A stretch of DNA of 62,594 nucleotides from NCBI RefSeq assembly GCF_000455485.1, contig NZ_CBQR020000152.1, forward strand, positions 1 to 62,594. The letters run 5' to 3'. This DNA comes from Gorillibacterium massiliense. GTDB taxonomy: Bacteria; Bacillota; Bacilli; Paenibacillales; NBRC-103111. This document shows positions 8,991 to 17,647 of the stretch, piece after piece (the first letter of the stretch is position 1; each line of letters starts with the position of its first letter). The position numbers were made by a program, and so were the translations under genes. A model generated the notes under the pieces. The model was not told where the DNA came from, did no database searches, and saw only the letters and a list, made by a program, of their open reading frames with translations.

Positions 8991-9415
8991 TGCTTATTCA
9001 AAGCTCAGCCTACGGAACCATTTCTGTCACAGACGAGCAGGTTTTTGCATTTGAGAGCGGCATTGTCGGGATTCCGGAAATTCGGGAATACGCGATACTG
9101 CCCTTTCAAGATACATCTTTTTTTATTCTTCATGCCCTAAGCGGAGATGTCAGTTTTATTTTGCTTCCAGCTTCCCAGGCGGCTATCCCCGATTATTCAT
9201 TCGAGCTTTCGGACGAAGCGGCGGAGCGTCTGCTTGCAAAGGACCCGAGGGATTTGGAAGTCTTTCTCATCGTAAACGCTCAAGAAGATCGGTTATATGT
9301 GAATCTATTGGCTCCGATTTTATTATCCGCGACAGTACGCAAGGGGTACCAATACGTTATCACGGATAAAGCTTACGCAATCCGGCATCCGCTTGTAGCT
9401 GAAGGAGGCGAATAG
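8990..9415 (+). CDS. fliW: FliW, flagellar assembly factor
   Basis: 141 residues. Binds flagellin or CsrA: when flagellin is secreted, FliW is freed, inhibits CsrA and lets hag mRNA be translated. Typical features are the GIVGIPEIREYAILPF segment and the NLLAPI segment near the end. It ends one base before the csrA ATG. The csrA Shine-Dalgarno (GAAGGAGGCG) lies inside its last codons. Confidence 0.9.
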   Translation: MLIQSSAYGTISVTDEQVFAFESGIVGIPEIREYAILPFQDTSFFILHALSGDVSFILLPASQAAIPDYSFELSDEAAERLLAKDPRDLEVFLIVNAQEDRLYVNLLAPILLSATVRKGYQYVITDKAYAIRHPLVAEGGE

Positions 9416-9655
9416 ATGCTGGTATTGAGGCGCAAAATCGGCGAAGCGGTGATGATCGGGGGGACTATTCAGGTCCAGATTTTGGGGATTGAAGGGGATC
9501 AAATCAAGCTTGGATTTATAGCTCCCAAAGACGTACAGATCCTTCGGGAGGAACTGTATCAAGGCATCGTCGAGGAAAATCAAGCAGCAAAGGAGCAAGC
9601 GAGTCAAATACAGCCAGATCACATCCTGAATCTGCTTAAAAACTTTCAAAGGTGA
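9416..9655 (+). CDS. csrA: CsrA, translational repressor
   Basis: 79 residues. Homodimeric RNA-binding protein that recognises GGA in hairpin loops and represses hag. It has the canonical start MLVLRRKIGEAVMIG and the GDQIKLGFIAPKDVQILREEL region with the RNA-binding RE residues. The extended C-terminal tail compared with enteric CsrA is typical of Bacillales, where it takes part in FliW binding. A matching target hairpin lies in the hag leader at 12398-12415. Confidence 0.95.
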   Translation: MLVLRRKIGEAVMIGGTIQVQILGIEGDQIKLGFIAPKDVQILREELYQGIVEENQAAKEQASQIQPDHILNLLKNFQR

Positions 9656-9708
9656 ATTTCACTTAAATAAATTCTATAAGCGAGTTTTGGAAGGTTGGGG
9701 TGTTCAGG

Positions 9709-10083
9709 ATGATGATTCAGCGTATGGAGACGGTGTCTGTTGAGAAAGTAAGGCCCGGGGAAAGCTACTCGACTGTTTCGAAAACTTCTCGGGTAGAACA
9801 AATCCCAAAGTCGATGAAAAGCGAAAGCAGCGAGAAACCTCAGGAGTTTTCGGGAGAGTTGCAGAAGAAGCTGGAGGAGCAAGTCCGTAAGTTGAACGAA
9901 TCCATTGCCTCTTCTGGCAAGGAATTAAAGTTCAAGTACAACGATGAAGCGAAGCAATTGTATGTGGAAGTAATTGACGCGAAAACGAAAGAGGTTGTGA
10001 CCAGCCTGCCACCGGAATTTTTAATCGATCTCTCGATGAAAATGAAAGAGATGATCGGCATGTTTTTGGACAAGAAGGTTTGA
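9709..10083 (+). CDS. flaG: FlaG family protein
   Basis: About 124 residues. FlaG proteins affect filament length, and the gene precedes fliD as usual. The C-terminal half holds the conserved fold (LNESIASSGKELKFKYNDEAKQLYVEVIDAKTKEVVTSLPPEFLIDLSMKM). The N-terminal third is charged and low in complexity. Three starts are possible: GTG 9700, ATG 9709 and ATG 9712. 9709 has GGGGTG about 6 bp upstream, but the choice is not firm. Confidence 0.8.
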   Translation: MMIQRMETVSVEKVRPGESYSTVSKTSRVEQIPKSMKSESSEKPQEFSGELQKKLEEQVRKLNESIASSGKELKFKYNDEAKQLYVEVIDAKTKEVVTSLPPEFLIDLSMKMKEMIGMFLDKKV

Positions 10084-10115
10084 TGCGTTCATTCAAAGTA
10101 AAGGAGTGATAGATT

Positions 10116-11504
10116 ATGTCCATCAGTTTCGCGGGACTGGCTTCAGGATTTGATTCCACTGCGTATATCAAGGCTGTCATGGCTCAGGAAAGTGTTCCGC
10201 TGACCAATCTGCAGACGAAAATCAGCAACACGACGACCTTTCGCAGCGTGTTCACGACATTAAATTCCAAATTGGCGGCGCTTAAGACTGCCACTGCCGA
10301 TCTGAACTATAACTCGACTTTTACCGTTGCGAAAGCGACCAGCTCTGACTCAAGCAAGCTGACAGTAAGCTCCACAGGTTCGGCGAGCTATGGGGAGTAC
10401 GCGGTGAATGTCGTAGGCCTTGCCAAAGCGCAGGTAACAACCAGTAAAGCCATGGTATCGGCAGATTCGTTTTCTCAAACCGGAACCCTTTCGGTACCGA
10501 CAAGCTCCGGTAGTGCTGATATCGACTTATCGAGTACTGATTTCCAGGGAATAACCAATGAAAAAGCTCTCGATTTGATTGCCCAGAAAATCAACAGTAC
10601 AACCGGTGTAACCGTGAAGGCAGCTATCGTTCAAACAAAGCCTGGGGAAAAAACATTGGTTTTAACGGGAAAAGAAACAGGTGTGAGTTTCTCTGTTAGT
10701 GGCACCAACACAACCTTCATGAACTCAACAAATGTTACAGAAGCTAGCAACGCAAAAATTACAGTTAACGGTCTAGCCATCGAAAGTACCAGCAATACGG
10801 TAAAGGATGCCATCCCAGGTGTAACTTTAACCCTTACAGGGACAGGCGACAGTACCGTGAAAGTGGACCAGGATACAGATCAAATTACTTCAAAAATCGA
10901 TACCTTCGTATCGGCGTACAATGCAGTCATTGATCTGATTGACGCCAACACCCAAAAATCCACCAAAAACTCAGACGGTACGTATACGGCGACACTGCAG
11001 AGCGATTCCACCCTGCGGGACTTGCGTAATCAGTTGGGCAATTGGGTGAATACGAAGTTTGATGTAGGAAATATCAAACTCTTGTCCGATGTCGGCTTGG
11101 AAGTGGACAAGGGTGTCACAACCGCTTCCCTGATGACAGGAAAATTGTCATTTGATAAGACCAAGTTTGCAGAAGCAATGGCCAAAGATTCCGATGCCGT
11201 TCAAAAGTTATTTGTCGGTACGTCGGCAGATAATGTTGGTATTGGGCAATTCTTCATGGATAAATTACAAAGTTATACTAGCAGTGTTGACGGCCTATTG
11301 ATCGCGAAAATTAAAGGTTATGACTCTGATATCGCCTATATGCAGGAACAATCCGACAGTATGCAGCTCCGCTTGGATAAACGTGAAGAGACGTTAAAAG
11401 CGAAATATGCAAACCTTGAAGTGGTCATGTCGTCGCTTAACAACCAGAAGACCTGGATCACCAACCAAGTTGCAACCTTGACGAAATCTGCTTCCTCGAA
11501 TTAA
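10116..11504 (+). CDS. fliD: FliD, filament cap protein
   Basis: 462 residues. Forms the cap that folds flagellin at the filament tip. N-terminal FAGLASGFDSTAYIKAVM, a middle rich in Ser/Thr, and the C-terminal helix (LDKREETLKAKYANLEVVMSSLNNQKTWI) match FliD N and C domains. The start follows AAAGGAGTGAT. It is followed at 20 bp by its export partners fliS and a fliT-like gene. Confidence 0.95.
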   Translation: MSISFAGLASGFDSTAYIKAVMAQESVPLTNLQTKISNTTTFRSVFTTLNSKLAALKTATADLNYNSTFTVAKATSSDSSKLTVSSTGSASYGEYAVNVVGLAKAQVTTSKAMVSADSFSQTGTLSVPTSSGSADIDLSSTDFQGITNEKALDLIAQKINSTTGVTVKAAIVQTKPGEKTLVLTGKETGVSFSVSGTNTTFMNSTNVTEASNAKITVNGLAIESTSNTVKDAIPGVTLTLTGTGDSTVKVDQDTDQITSKIDTFVSAYNAVIDLIDANTQKSTKNSDGTYTATLQSDSTLRDLRNQLGNWVNTKFDVGNIKLLSDVGLEVDKGVTTASLMTGKLSFDKTKFAEAMAKDSDAVQKLFVGTSADNVGIGQFFMDKLQSYTSSVDGLLIAKIKGYDSDIAYMQEQSDSMQLRLDKREETLKAKYANLEVVMSSLNNQKTWITNQVATLTKSASSN

Positions 11505-11524
11505 CGGACAGGAGGATGGTGCAT

Positions 11525-11926
11525 GTGGCATCACCTAATCTGACAGGCTATCAAGCTTATCAACAAACCAAATATCAGACTGCCACTCCCCATCGTTTGA
11601 CACTGATGTTGTATAATGGCGCCATTCAATTTTCCCGAAGAGTGCAGAAGTCCATCGAAGCGGGCAATCTTATCGAAACAGGACGGAACGTTCGCAAGGT
11701 ACAGGATATCATTCATGAGCTTCTGGGATCGTTGAACATGCGAGAAGGCGGCGAACTTGCCCGGAATTTGCGGTCACTCTACCTTTATTCTCTTGAAAAA
11801 TTGCGCGAAGCCAATCTGGATCAATCCATGGAGGCGATCAGTGAAGTGATTGGCTTGCTGGAAGAGCTTAAGGGAGCATGGGAGGAAATCGGCAAGGTTG
11901 TCGCCACGGATGGTGTAAATGCATAA
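11525..11926 (+). CDS. fliS: FliS, flagellin export chaperone
   Basis: 133 residues, all helical. Binds the C-terminus of flagellin in the cytoplasm. Signature: YQAYQQTKYQTATPHRLTLMLYNGAIQF. The GTG at 11525 is chosen because ACAGGAGG ends 9 bp upstream. The ATG at 11516 touches that site and is too close. It overlaps the next gene by 8 bp. Confidence 0.9.
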   Translation: MASPNLTGYQAYQQTKYQTATPHRLTLMLYNGAIQFSRRVQKSIEAGNLIETGRNVRKVQDIIHELLGSLNMREGGELARNLRSLYLYSLEKLREANLDQSMEAISEVIGLLEELKGAWEEIGKVVATDGVNA

Positions 11927-12338
11927 TTCACTGGAAATACCCCATTTGCTGGAACGGCGAAAAATTCTATATGAACAATTGCTGAAAAATGCAGATCAGC
12001 AAGTTGGGCTGTTGAATCAACTGGAAGACGATGAGTTTCGGACGGCATACACTCGTGCAGCGACCGAGTGGAAAGTGTTGGTACAAGAGCTCGAGGCGGT
12101 TCAATTTCAATTGGGAGAAAGAGAAGTTCCCGATTCGAAGCTTCACGACAGCTCCTTGCTGCCGATTTTGGAGGAAATTCATCTTCGGCTGGGCCAAATC
12201 CAGTCACGGATCAGCAGCGAGCAGGCAGCGCTTCAAACCGATCAAACGGAAGTTCGCAATCAACACAAGATTTTAAACGCTTATTACGGCGTCGCCAACA
12301 GGGATCTGACGGCTCTTTATTTCGATGAAAAAAAATAA
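11919..12338 (+). CDS. FliT-like flagellar chaperone
   Basis: 139 residues, strongly helical with heptads (LLERRKILYEQLLKNADQQVGLLNQLEDDEF). Position directly after fliD-fliS and its size match FliT-type chaperones for FliD, whose sequences are poorly conserved, so the call rests mostly on context. It starts inside the end of fliS (8-bp overlap). It is the last gene before the sigma-D promoter of hag. Confidence 0.6.
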   Translation: MHNSLEIPHLLERRKILYEQLLKNADQQVGLLNQLEDDEFRTAYTRAATEWKVLVQELEAVQFQLGEREVPDSKLHDSSLLPILEEIHLRLGQIQSRISSEQAALQTDQTEVRNQHKILNAYYGVANRDLTALYFDEKK

Positions 12339-12361
12339 TTTTGAAAAATTGAAAAATGTGC

Positions 12362-12389
12362 TAAAAAAATGAAATGGTACTTCCGATAT
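12362..12389 (+). promoter_or_regulatory. Sigma-D promoter of hag
   Basis: TAAA (12362-12365), 16 bp, TCCGATAT (12382-12389). Seven of eight -10 bases match the consensus. Transcription would start near 12396 and give a leader of about 50 nt. Confidence 0.8.
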
Positions 12390-12397
12390 AGATAGTA

Positions 12398-12415
12398 GGC
12401 CACAAGGATGTGGCC
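12398..12415 (+). promoter_or_regulatory. CsrA-binding hairpin in hag leader
   Basis: GGCCACA (12398-12404) and TGTGGCC (12409-12415) form a perfect 7-bp stem presenting AGGA in the loop, the standard CsrA target. A second GGA is in the Shine-Dalgarno (ATGGAGGATG, about 12430-12439). Two sites are needed to bridge a CsrA dimer in the Bacillus hag leader. Confidence 0.75.
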
Positions 12416-12446
12416 AATTCAAACCAATCATGGAGGATGATTATCA

Positions 12447-13265
12447 ATGGGAATGTTTATTAACACAAACGTTGGTGCGATCAACGCAAACCGTAACTTG
12501 AGCTTCAACAACACAAACATGAGCAAGACAATGGAAAAGCTGTCTTCCGGCTACCGCATCAACCGTGCTGCTGACGATGCCGCTGGTCTGGCTATTTCCG
12601 AAAAAATGATTTACCAAATCAACGGTCTGAACCAAGCGCAACGCAATGCTCAAGACGGTATTTCGATGATTCAAACGGCTGAAGGTGACTTGACTGAAGT
12701 TCACTCCATGCTGCAACGCATGAACACTCTGGCTAACCAATCAGCTAACGGTACTTATCAAAATACCGACCGTGATAAAATTCAGCTTGAAGTTTCTCAA
12801 TTGACATCAGAGATTAACCGAATTGTTGGTAACTCCAAATTTAACGGAGTTAATTTGCTGAATGCTAGCGCCACTGTCAATTTCCAAATTGGTGTTAGTA
12901 ACACCGAAACATTGCAAGCTAGTTTGTCAGACAACAAGACTGCCACTCTCTTTAGTGGTGCAACTCTCAGTGTTGCAACACTTACAGGTGCACAAAGCGC
13001 TATGGCAATTATATCCAAAGCAATCAATACCGTATCTCAAAACCGTGCACAACTTGGTGCTTACCAAAACCGTTTGGAACATACGATCAACAGCTTGGGT
13101 GTTACTTCTGAGAACTTGTCTGCTGCTAACTCCCGGATTAAGGATGCCGATATGGCAACCGAAATGACCGCCTTCACGAAGAACCAAATTCTGGTTCAAG
13201 CGGGTACAGCAATGTTGGCACAAGCTAACTCCGCACCTCAAGCAGTTCTTAAGCTTCTTGGTTAA
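12447..13265 (+). CDS. hag: Flagellin
   Basis: 272 residues, a short flagellin made almost only of D0/D1 helices with a minimal central domain. N-terminal INTNVGAINANRNL and KLSSGYRINRAADDAAGLAI, and C-terminal ENLSAANSRIKDADMATEM and LAQANSAPQAVLKLL are conserved. The centre (about residues 140-195) is Ser/Thr-rich and surface-exposed in known flagellins, fitting O-glycosylation by the downstream Maf/pseudaminate genes. Codon use is that of a highly expressed gene. It has its own sigma-D promoter, CsrA hairpin and terminator. Confidence 0.97.
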   Translation: MGMFINTNVGAINANRNLSFNNTNMSKTMEKLSSGYRINRAADDAAGLAISEKMIYQINGLNQAQRNAQDGISMIQTAEGDLTEVHSMLQRMNTLANQSANGTYQNTDRDKIQLEVSQLTSEINRIVGNSKFNGVNLLNASATVNFQIGVSNTETLQASLSDNKTATLFSGATLSVATLTGAQSAMAIISKAINTVSQNRAQLGAYQNRLEHTINSLGVTSENLSAANSRIKDADMATEMTAFTKNQILVQAGTAMLAQANSAPQAVLKLLG

Positions 13266-13276
13266 TAACCGGATAA

Positions 13277-13310
13277 AGAGAGCCTCCATTAATTGGAGGC
13301 TCTTTTTTTT
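13277..13310 (+). terminator. hag terminator
   Basis: AGAGCCTCCA pairs with TGGAGGCTCT (about 13279-13303) around TTAAT, followed by a run of eight T. Strong rho-independent terminator. Confidence 0.92.
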
Positions 13311-13341
13311 ATTTTATTCTATTCAGACCATTAATAAATAA

Positions 13342-13349
13342 GCCGATAA
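13342..13349 (+). promoter_or_regulatory. Possible sigma-D -10 before the glycosylation genes
   Basis: GCCGATAA at 13342-13349 matches seven of eight sigma-D -10 bases. The tetramer 16 bp upstream is TTCA rather than TAAA, so the call is weak. It lies 33 bp before the first gene of the operon. Confidence 0.35.
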
Positions 13350-13381
13350 AATAGGTAATACTCAAAAAAGGTGTGTAATTT

Positions 13382-13957
13382 ATGATAATAAAGGTTGATC
13401 AAGGGAAACAGATATCCGTTTTAGACATAACGGAAGAATTTGAAAAAATATGGACGGAATGCCTGGAAGCTATTTACCATGAGGATAGAATTATTCATCA
13501 TGTGCAAATCGATGGACACTATTATTATAGCGATTACGAGAATTACATTAAGAATAATATGGGGTTGACAAAGGAAGTTCATGTTATATCCTCTTCGCGA
13601 CAAGAAAGTATATCCGAAACTGAAACTGCTTTGTCTGAATATCTGACCAGGTATATTCCCGTAATGAACAATATCGCGAATAAGCTCTACGGTGATGTAT
13701 CCCCTGAAACATGGGAAGAGTTTGCTGCTGGGTTAAAGGGCCTTCAATGGATAATGAGTTCGTTTGAGTTTTTGCGGTTTTTATATGAAACCGGATCAGA
13801 AGAAAAAAAACTTATTCAGGATGGTTGTTCTCAATTATCGCAAATCGTTAAAGAACTCGATAATGAGATGCAGAGTGATCATTTGGTAGGTGTGGCGGAT
13901 CTGCTACAATATGAGCTATTGCCTTTTCTAAATAGTTTCCTTACTGATGAAAGATAA
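13382..13957 (+). CDS. Unknown protein between flagellin and Maf
   Basis: 191 residues, acidic, predicted soluble, no signal peptide or membrane segment. It has an alpha/beta N-terminal part (IIKVDQGKQISVLDITEEFEKIW) and a helical C-terminal half (about residues 90-190). I do not recognise the family. The start follows AAAGGTGTG. It is 15 bp before maf and AT-rich like the rest of the glycosylation operon, so a role in flagellin modification is a reasonable inference. No catalytic motif is visible. Confidence 0.6.
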   Translation: MIIKVDQGKQISVLDITEEFEKIWTECLEAIYHEDRIIHHVQIDGHYYYSDYENYIKNNMGLTKEVHVISSSRQESISETETALSEYLTRYIPVMNNIANKLYGDVSPETWEEFAAGLKGLQWIMSSFEFLRFLYETGSEEKKLIQDGCSQLSQIVKELDNEMQSDHLVGVADLLQYELLPFLNSFLTDER

Positions 13958-13972
13958 GGATGGTTTGAGTAT

Positions 13973-15862
13973 ATGAGCGTATTCGATAGAAACATACATT
14001 TCCTTGAGCAAAATTATCCCCAGTTGCTTCCGATTATTAATAGTGGCGATTTTAGTTCCTGCACACGTCTTACCACCAAAAACCAAGAACCAAACATCAT
14101 TTTGAACATGGACGGAACCGAAACCTATCTTCATAGTAAGTATAACGCTGAAGAAGAAGCGCGAAAATGGGTTCTATCACTTGATGAATCGGTTATACTG
14201 TCTGAACACATATTAATTGTCGGCTGCGGCCTAGGATTTTTTTTAGAACAACTGCTCCATCATTCAAAGTCTTCTTCAATTTATATTTACGAACCAAATG
14301 TTCAGGTTTTGAAAGAATGGGCGCATTTCAGAGATATGACAAAGGCGTTATCGTACCCGAAAGTTCGTTTATTTGTTGTCGGGGAGGACGAGCTTTTTCA
14401 TTCGGTTATAGCTCAAACTGTTTCTTCTTATGTATCAAACACGTTTAGCATTATATCTCCACCTGTTTATAAAAGAATGTATCCGAATCTAGCAAACGAA
14501 TTGCAGCAGAAAATTAGAGATGCCCTGTATGCCCATAAAACGAATCAAGCAACACTTAGCAGCTTTAACAAAGAGTGGCTTGAGAATGTATTGTATAATT
14601 TACCATATGTTCAAGAGGCTAACTCGACAGTTAAGTTCAAAGATAGCTTTAAGGGAGCCACGGCTATTATCGTCGGATCTGGTCCGTCATTAAAATATGA
14701 TGTTGATTATCTGAGATCTTTAAAGTCAAAGTGTCTCATTATATCGGCAGGTTCAAGTATTCAAGCTTTGTTGCATCATGGAATTTCACCACATTTAATC
14801 GTGTCTATGGATGGTGGGATTCCAAATTATAAGGTCTTTGAAAACACTGACACAGGGAATGTTCCCTTGGTATTTTGTTCTCAAATCAATTATCGAATTG
14901 TAGAAAATTATAAAGCCCCATTATTCTCTTCCATACTGGAGACGGATGCATTAACTCCTTCAATCATTGGATCAGAGTCGCTACCTAGTTTTCAATCTAC
15001 TACATCGGTAACGGGCACGGCGATGCAGTTAGCAGTATATATGGGGGCTTCAGAAATTGTCCTAACAGGACAGGACCTCTCCTACCCAGAACGGCAATAT
15101 TACACACCCGGTGTTAGCCACATCAGTACCGACATTATGGATAGCGAATTAAATGGAGCAAAAGAGTTAGTGCCAAATGTGGATGGTGGAGAAAACCCGA
15201 CGACCTTAAAAATGAAGGTTACATTAAATGATCTTGGGTTACTAGTTCAATTAATTCAACTTCAAGGGGTTAGGGTAATCAATGCATCGAAACATGGAGC
15301 AATAATCCCGAATACAGAATGGAAGCCAATGGAAGAGCTAATGTCTCAATGGTTGGAGAACAAAGACCAAGATTTTAGTGTTGATAGATTTGCATCAACT
15401 TATTCACATGAAGATAAATTCGAGAAATTTTCTATGGTTAAAGACGATATTCAAAAGCTTTACATGAAAACAAAAGAACAAGACAAACGAATTGTCAAAT
15501 TGATAAATCTCATGGAACAGTTAGCAGATAGTGCAAGTAACGGAAACATGAGCACCCTATCGAAAAGATTGGTTGAAATTGATAAATTATGGACAACAAT
15601 TACACGGCAAGATATCTATAAACTGCTCTATTCATTTGCACTTAAGCACCACATTGATATATATATGCGACATGTAACTGCTATTGTTGAAACACAAAAT
15701 CAACGACAGAAGTCAGTCCTTATTGTGGAACATCTAGGTAAACTGGTTAAGGCGATGAACGACTTGACTCCGGAACTGTATGAAATTCTGAACAAAAGCA
15801 TGGATAGAGTTGATATACTAAAAGGCAAATTAGGTGATGTCAGTTATGAACGGACAATTTAA
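13973..15862 (+). CDS. Maf, flagellin glycosyltransferase (DUF115)
   Basis: 629 residues. Motility accessory factor family, which transfers nonulosonic acids (pseudaminic or legionaminic acid) to Ser/Thr of flagellin before export. The central domain has the GATAIIVGSGPSL motif at about residues 226-240, followed by SAGSSIQALLHHGISPHLIVSMDGG and TGQDLSYP. The C-terminus is helical. It overlaps the dehydratase gene at its 3' end. The full set of pseudaminate genes downstream makes a pseudaminate transferase likely. The donor sugar cannot be proven from sequence. Confidence 0.85.
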   Translation: MSVFDRNIHFLEQNYPQLLPIINSGDFSSCTRLTTKNQEPNIILNMDGTETYLHSKYNAEEEARKWVLSLDESVILSEHILIVGCGLGFFLEQLLHHSKSSSIYIYEPNVQVLKEWAHFRDMTKALSYPKVRLFVVGEDELFHSVIAQTVSSYVSNTFSIISPPVYKRMYPNLANELQQKIRDALYAHKTNQATLSSFNKEWLENVLYNLPYVQEANSTVKFKDSFKGATAIIVGSGPSLKYDVDYLRSLKSKCLIISAGSSIQALLHHGISPHLIVSMDGGIPNYKVFENTDTGNVPLVFCSQINYRIVENYKAPLFSSILETDALTPSIIGSESLPSFQSTTSVTGTAMQLAVYMGASEIVLTGQDLSYPERQYYTPGVSHISTDIMDSELNGAKELVPNVDGGENPTTLKMKVTLNDLGLLVQLIQLQGVRVINASKHGAIIPNTEWKPMEELMSQWLENKDQDFSVDRFASTYSHEDKFEKFSMVKDDIQKLYMKTKEQDKRIVKLINLMEQLADSASNGNMSTLSKRLVEIDKLWTTITRQDIYKLLYSFALKHHIDIYMRHVTAIVETQNQRQKSVLIVEHLGKLVKAMNDLTPELYEILNKSMDRVDILKGKLGDVSYERTI

Positions 15863-16865
15863 AGGATCTAAGGTACTGATCGTCGGTGGTACAGGTACAA
15901 TTGGCCAAAGCTTACTTCGTGAAATTCTCTTGGACAATCCCGATGTTATTCGTATACTCAGCCGTGACGAATATAAACAATTTCAACTGCAACAAGAATA
16001 TAAGGAATACACAAATATTCGCTATTTGATTGGAGATGTTAGGGATTATAATCGTGTTGAAAGAGCTATGCAAGACATCGATTATGTCTTTCATACAGCC
16101 GCTATGAAACACGTCCCTGCTTGCGAGTACAATCCATTTGAAGCAGTTCAAACGAATATACTTGGAACTCAAAATGTTATACAGGCAGCTCTTGCCTGCG
16201 ATGTGAAGAAGGTTGTATTTACGAGCACGGACAAAGCCATCTCCCCAACGAATACGTATGGAGCCTCTAAGTTAATGGCGGAAAGGCTAATGTCGGCAGC
16301 TCAGTTTCAAGCTGGTACCAAAAAAACAATATTTGCAGCCGTTCGTTTTGGTAATGTCATGGGTTCTAGAGGTTCAGTCATTCCATTATTTAAATGGCAG
16401 GTAGAAGAAAAAGGGAAAATAACAATTACCTGTAAAGAGATGACTAGATTCATGATGAGTTTACGGCAAGCGACGGAACTCACAATTAAAGCTATGCACA
16501 TAGCAAAGGGCGGAGAGACCTTTGTACTGAAGATGCCCGTTGTGAGATTAATGGATTTAGCAAATATCGTTGTGCAATCAACCTCATCTACTTTAAATAT
16601 TCCATCAAGTGAAATAGGTATAGAAGAGATCGGGATCAGACCTGGTGAGAAGATGTATGAGGAATTAATGACTGAAGAAGAATCAATTTCCGCTAAGGAA
16701 ACAGACGAAATGTTTATAATCACCAATTCATTCTTAGGGAATCGTGACTATGCAGGTGCCGTGGCCTCAAAAAAACAGAGTTACAGTTCACATGGTTTGA
16801 CTCCACTTTCTATAGAGGAGCTTCAACATCTGCTGGTTTCCGAAAATCTTATTAGAATTCAATAA
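15846..16865 (+). CDS. UDP-GlcNAc 4,6-dehydratase family (PseB/Pal-like)
   Basis: 339 residues. Extended SDR enzyme that acts first in CMP-pseudaminate synthesis. Visible are the NAD(P) loop GGTGTIG, the catalytic STDKA and YGASK (Tyr-x-x-x-Lys), and GNVMGSRGSVIPLF. The family is PseB/CapD. In B. thuringiensis the PseB step is split between two enzymes, Pen and Pal. The second SDR at 20277 suggests the same split here, this one being the Pal-like half (inference). The ATG at 15846 has GGTGAT 8 bp upstream and lies within the end of maf. Confidence 0.75.
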   Translation: MNGQFKGSKVLIVGGTGTIGQSLLREILLDNPDVIRILSRDEYKQFQLQQEYKEYTNIRYLIGDVRDYNRVERAMQDIDYVFHTAAMKHVPACEYNPFEAVQTNILGTQNVIQAALACDVKKVVFTSTDKAISPTNTYGASKLMAERLMSAAQFQAGTKKTIFAAVRFGNVMGSRGSVIPLFKWQVEEKGKITITCKEMTRFMMSLRQATELTIKAMHIAKGGETFVLKMPVVRLMDLANIVVQSTSSTLNIPSSEIGIEEIGIRPGEKMYEELMTEEESISAKETDEMFIITNSFLGNRDYAGAVASKKQSYSSHGLTPLSIEELQHLLVSENLIRIQ

Positions 16866-16888
16866 TAGTATAGAAACAGGTGAATACC

Positions 16889-17647
16889 ATGAAAGTGGTC
16901 GCCATAATACAGGCTAGGATGGGATCGACGAGGCTGCCGGGAAAAGTACTGAAGGATTTATTTGGTAAATCCGTATTAAATCATGTAATTGATAGAGTGC
17001 AAAACGTTAAAGAAATTGATCAGGTAGTGGTAGCGACCACCGTACTGGAAAGTGACGATCCAATTGTTGCTGAGGCTTGTAAAGCTGGTGCAGGAGTTTA
17101 CCGAGGGGAAGAGCAAGATGTGCTCTCTCGTTATTATGGAGCAGCGCTAGATGAAAAGGCAGATCTTGTTGTCCGCATTACATCCGACTGCCCTTTAGTT
17201 GATTCAAAGGTTGTGTCAGAAATAATAACTTTCCACAAACAACATAACTTTGATTATGTTAGTAATACACTTTCAAGGACATTTCCAAGAGGTCTGGATG
17301 TAGAAATCTTTACATTTGAAGCATTACAGAAGGCGTATGAGGAAGGTAATCATCCGGAAGAAAGAGAGCATGTAACACCATATATCTATCATAATCCTTC
17401 TCTCTTCTCGTTGTATGATTATAAACATTCAGAAGACTTATCTAACTATAGATGGACGCTTGATACTTTAGAAGATTGGAAACTTATACAATCAATCTAT
17501 GAACATTTATATACTCCACATCAGTATTTTGGATTAGCTGAAACTTTAGAACTTATTCGGAAGAAGCCAGAACTAAGCCAAATAAATGCGCATGTCGAGC
17601 AAAAGAAGCTAAGTTATGTGAAGGGTATAATGGGTAAAATAGAATGA
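16889..17647 (+). CDS. Cytidylyltransferase (PseF-like, SpsF family)
   Basis: 252 residues. Nucleotidyltransferase with the CMP-sugar synthetase signature (VVAIIQARMGSTRLPGKVL) and RITSDCPLVD. In this operon it should activate pseudaminic acid with CTP. SpsF-type proteins are a divergent branch compared with Helicobacter PseF. ATG 16889 is chosen over the upstream GTG 16880 because the motif-bearing N-terminus starts there. It overlaps pseG by 4 bp. Confidence 0.75.
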   Translation: MKVVAIIQARMGSTRLPGKVLKDLFGKSVLNHVIDRVQNVKEIDQVVVATTVLESDDPIVAEACKAGAGVYRGEEQDVLSRYYGAALDEKADLVVRITSDCPLVDSKVVSEIITFHKQHNFDYVSNTLSRTFPRGLDVEIFTFEALQKAYEEGNHPEEREHVTPYIYHNPSLFSLYDYKHSEDLSNYRWTLDTLEDWKLIQSIYEHLYTPHQYFGLAETLELIRKKPELSQINAHVEQKKLSYVKGIMGKIE

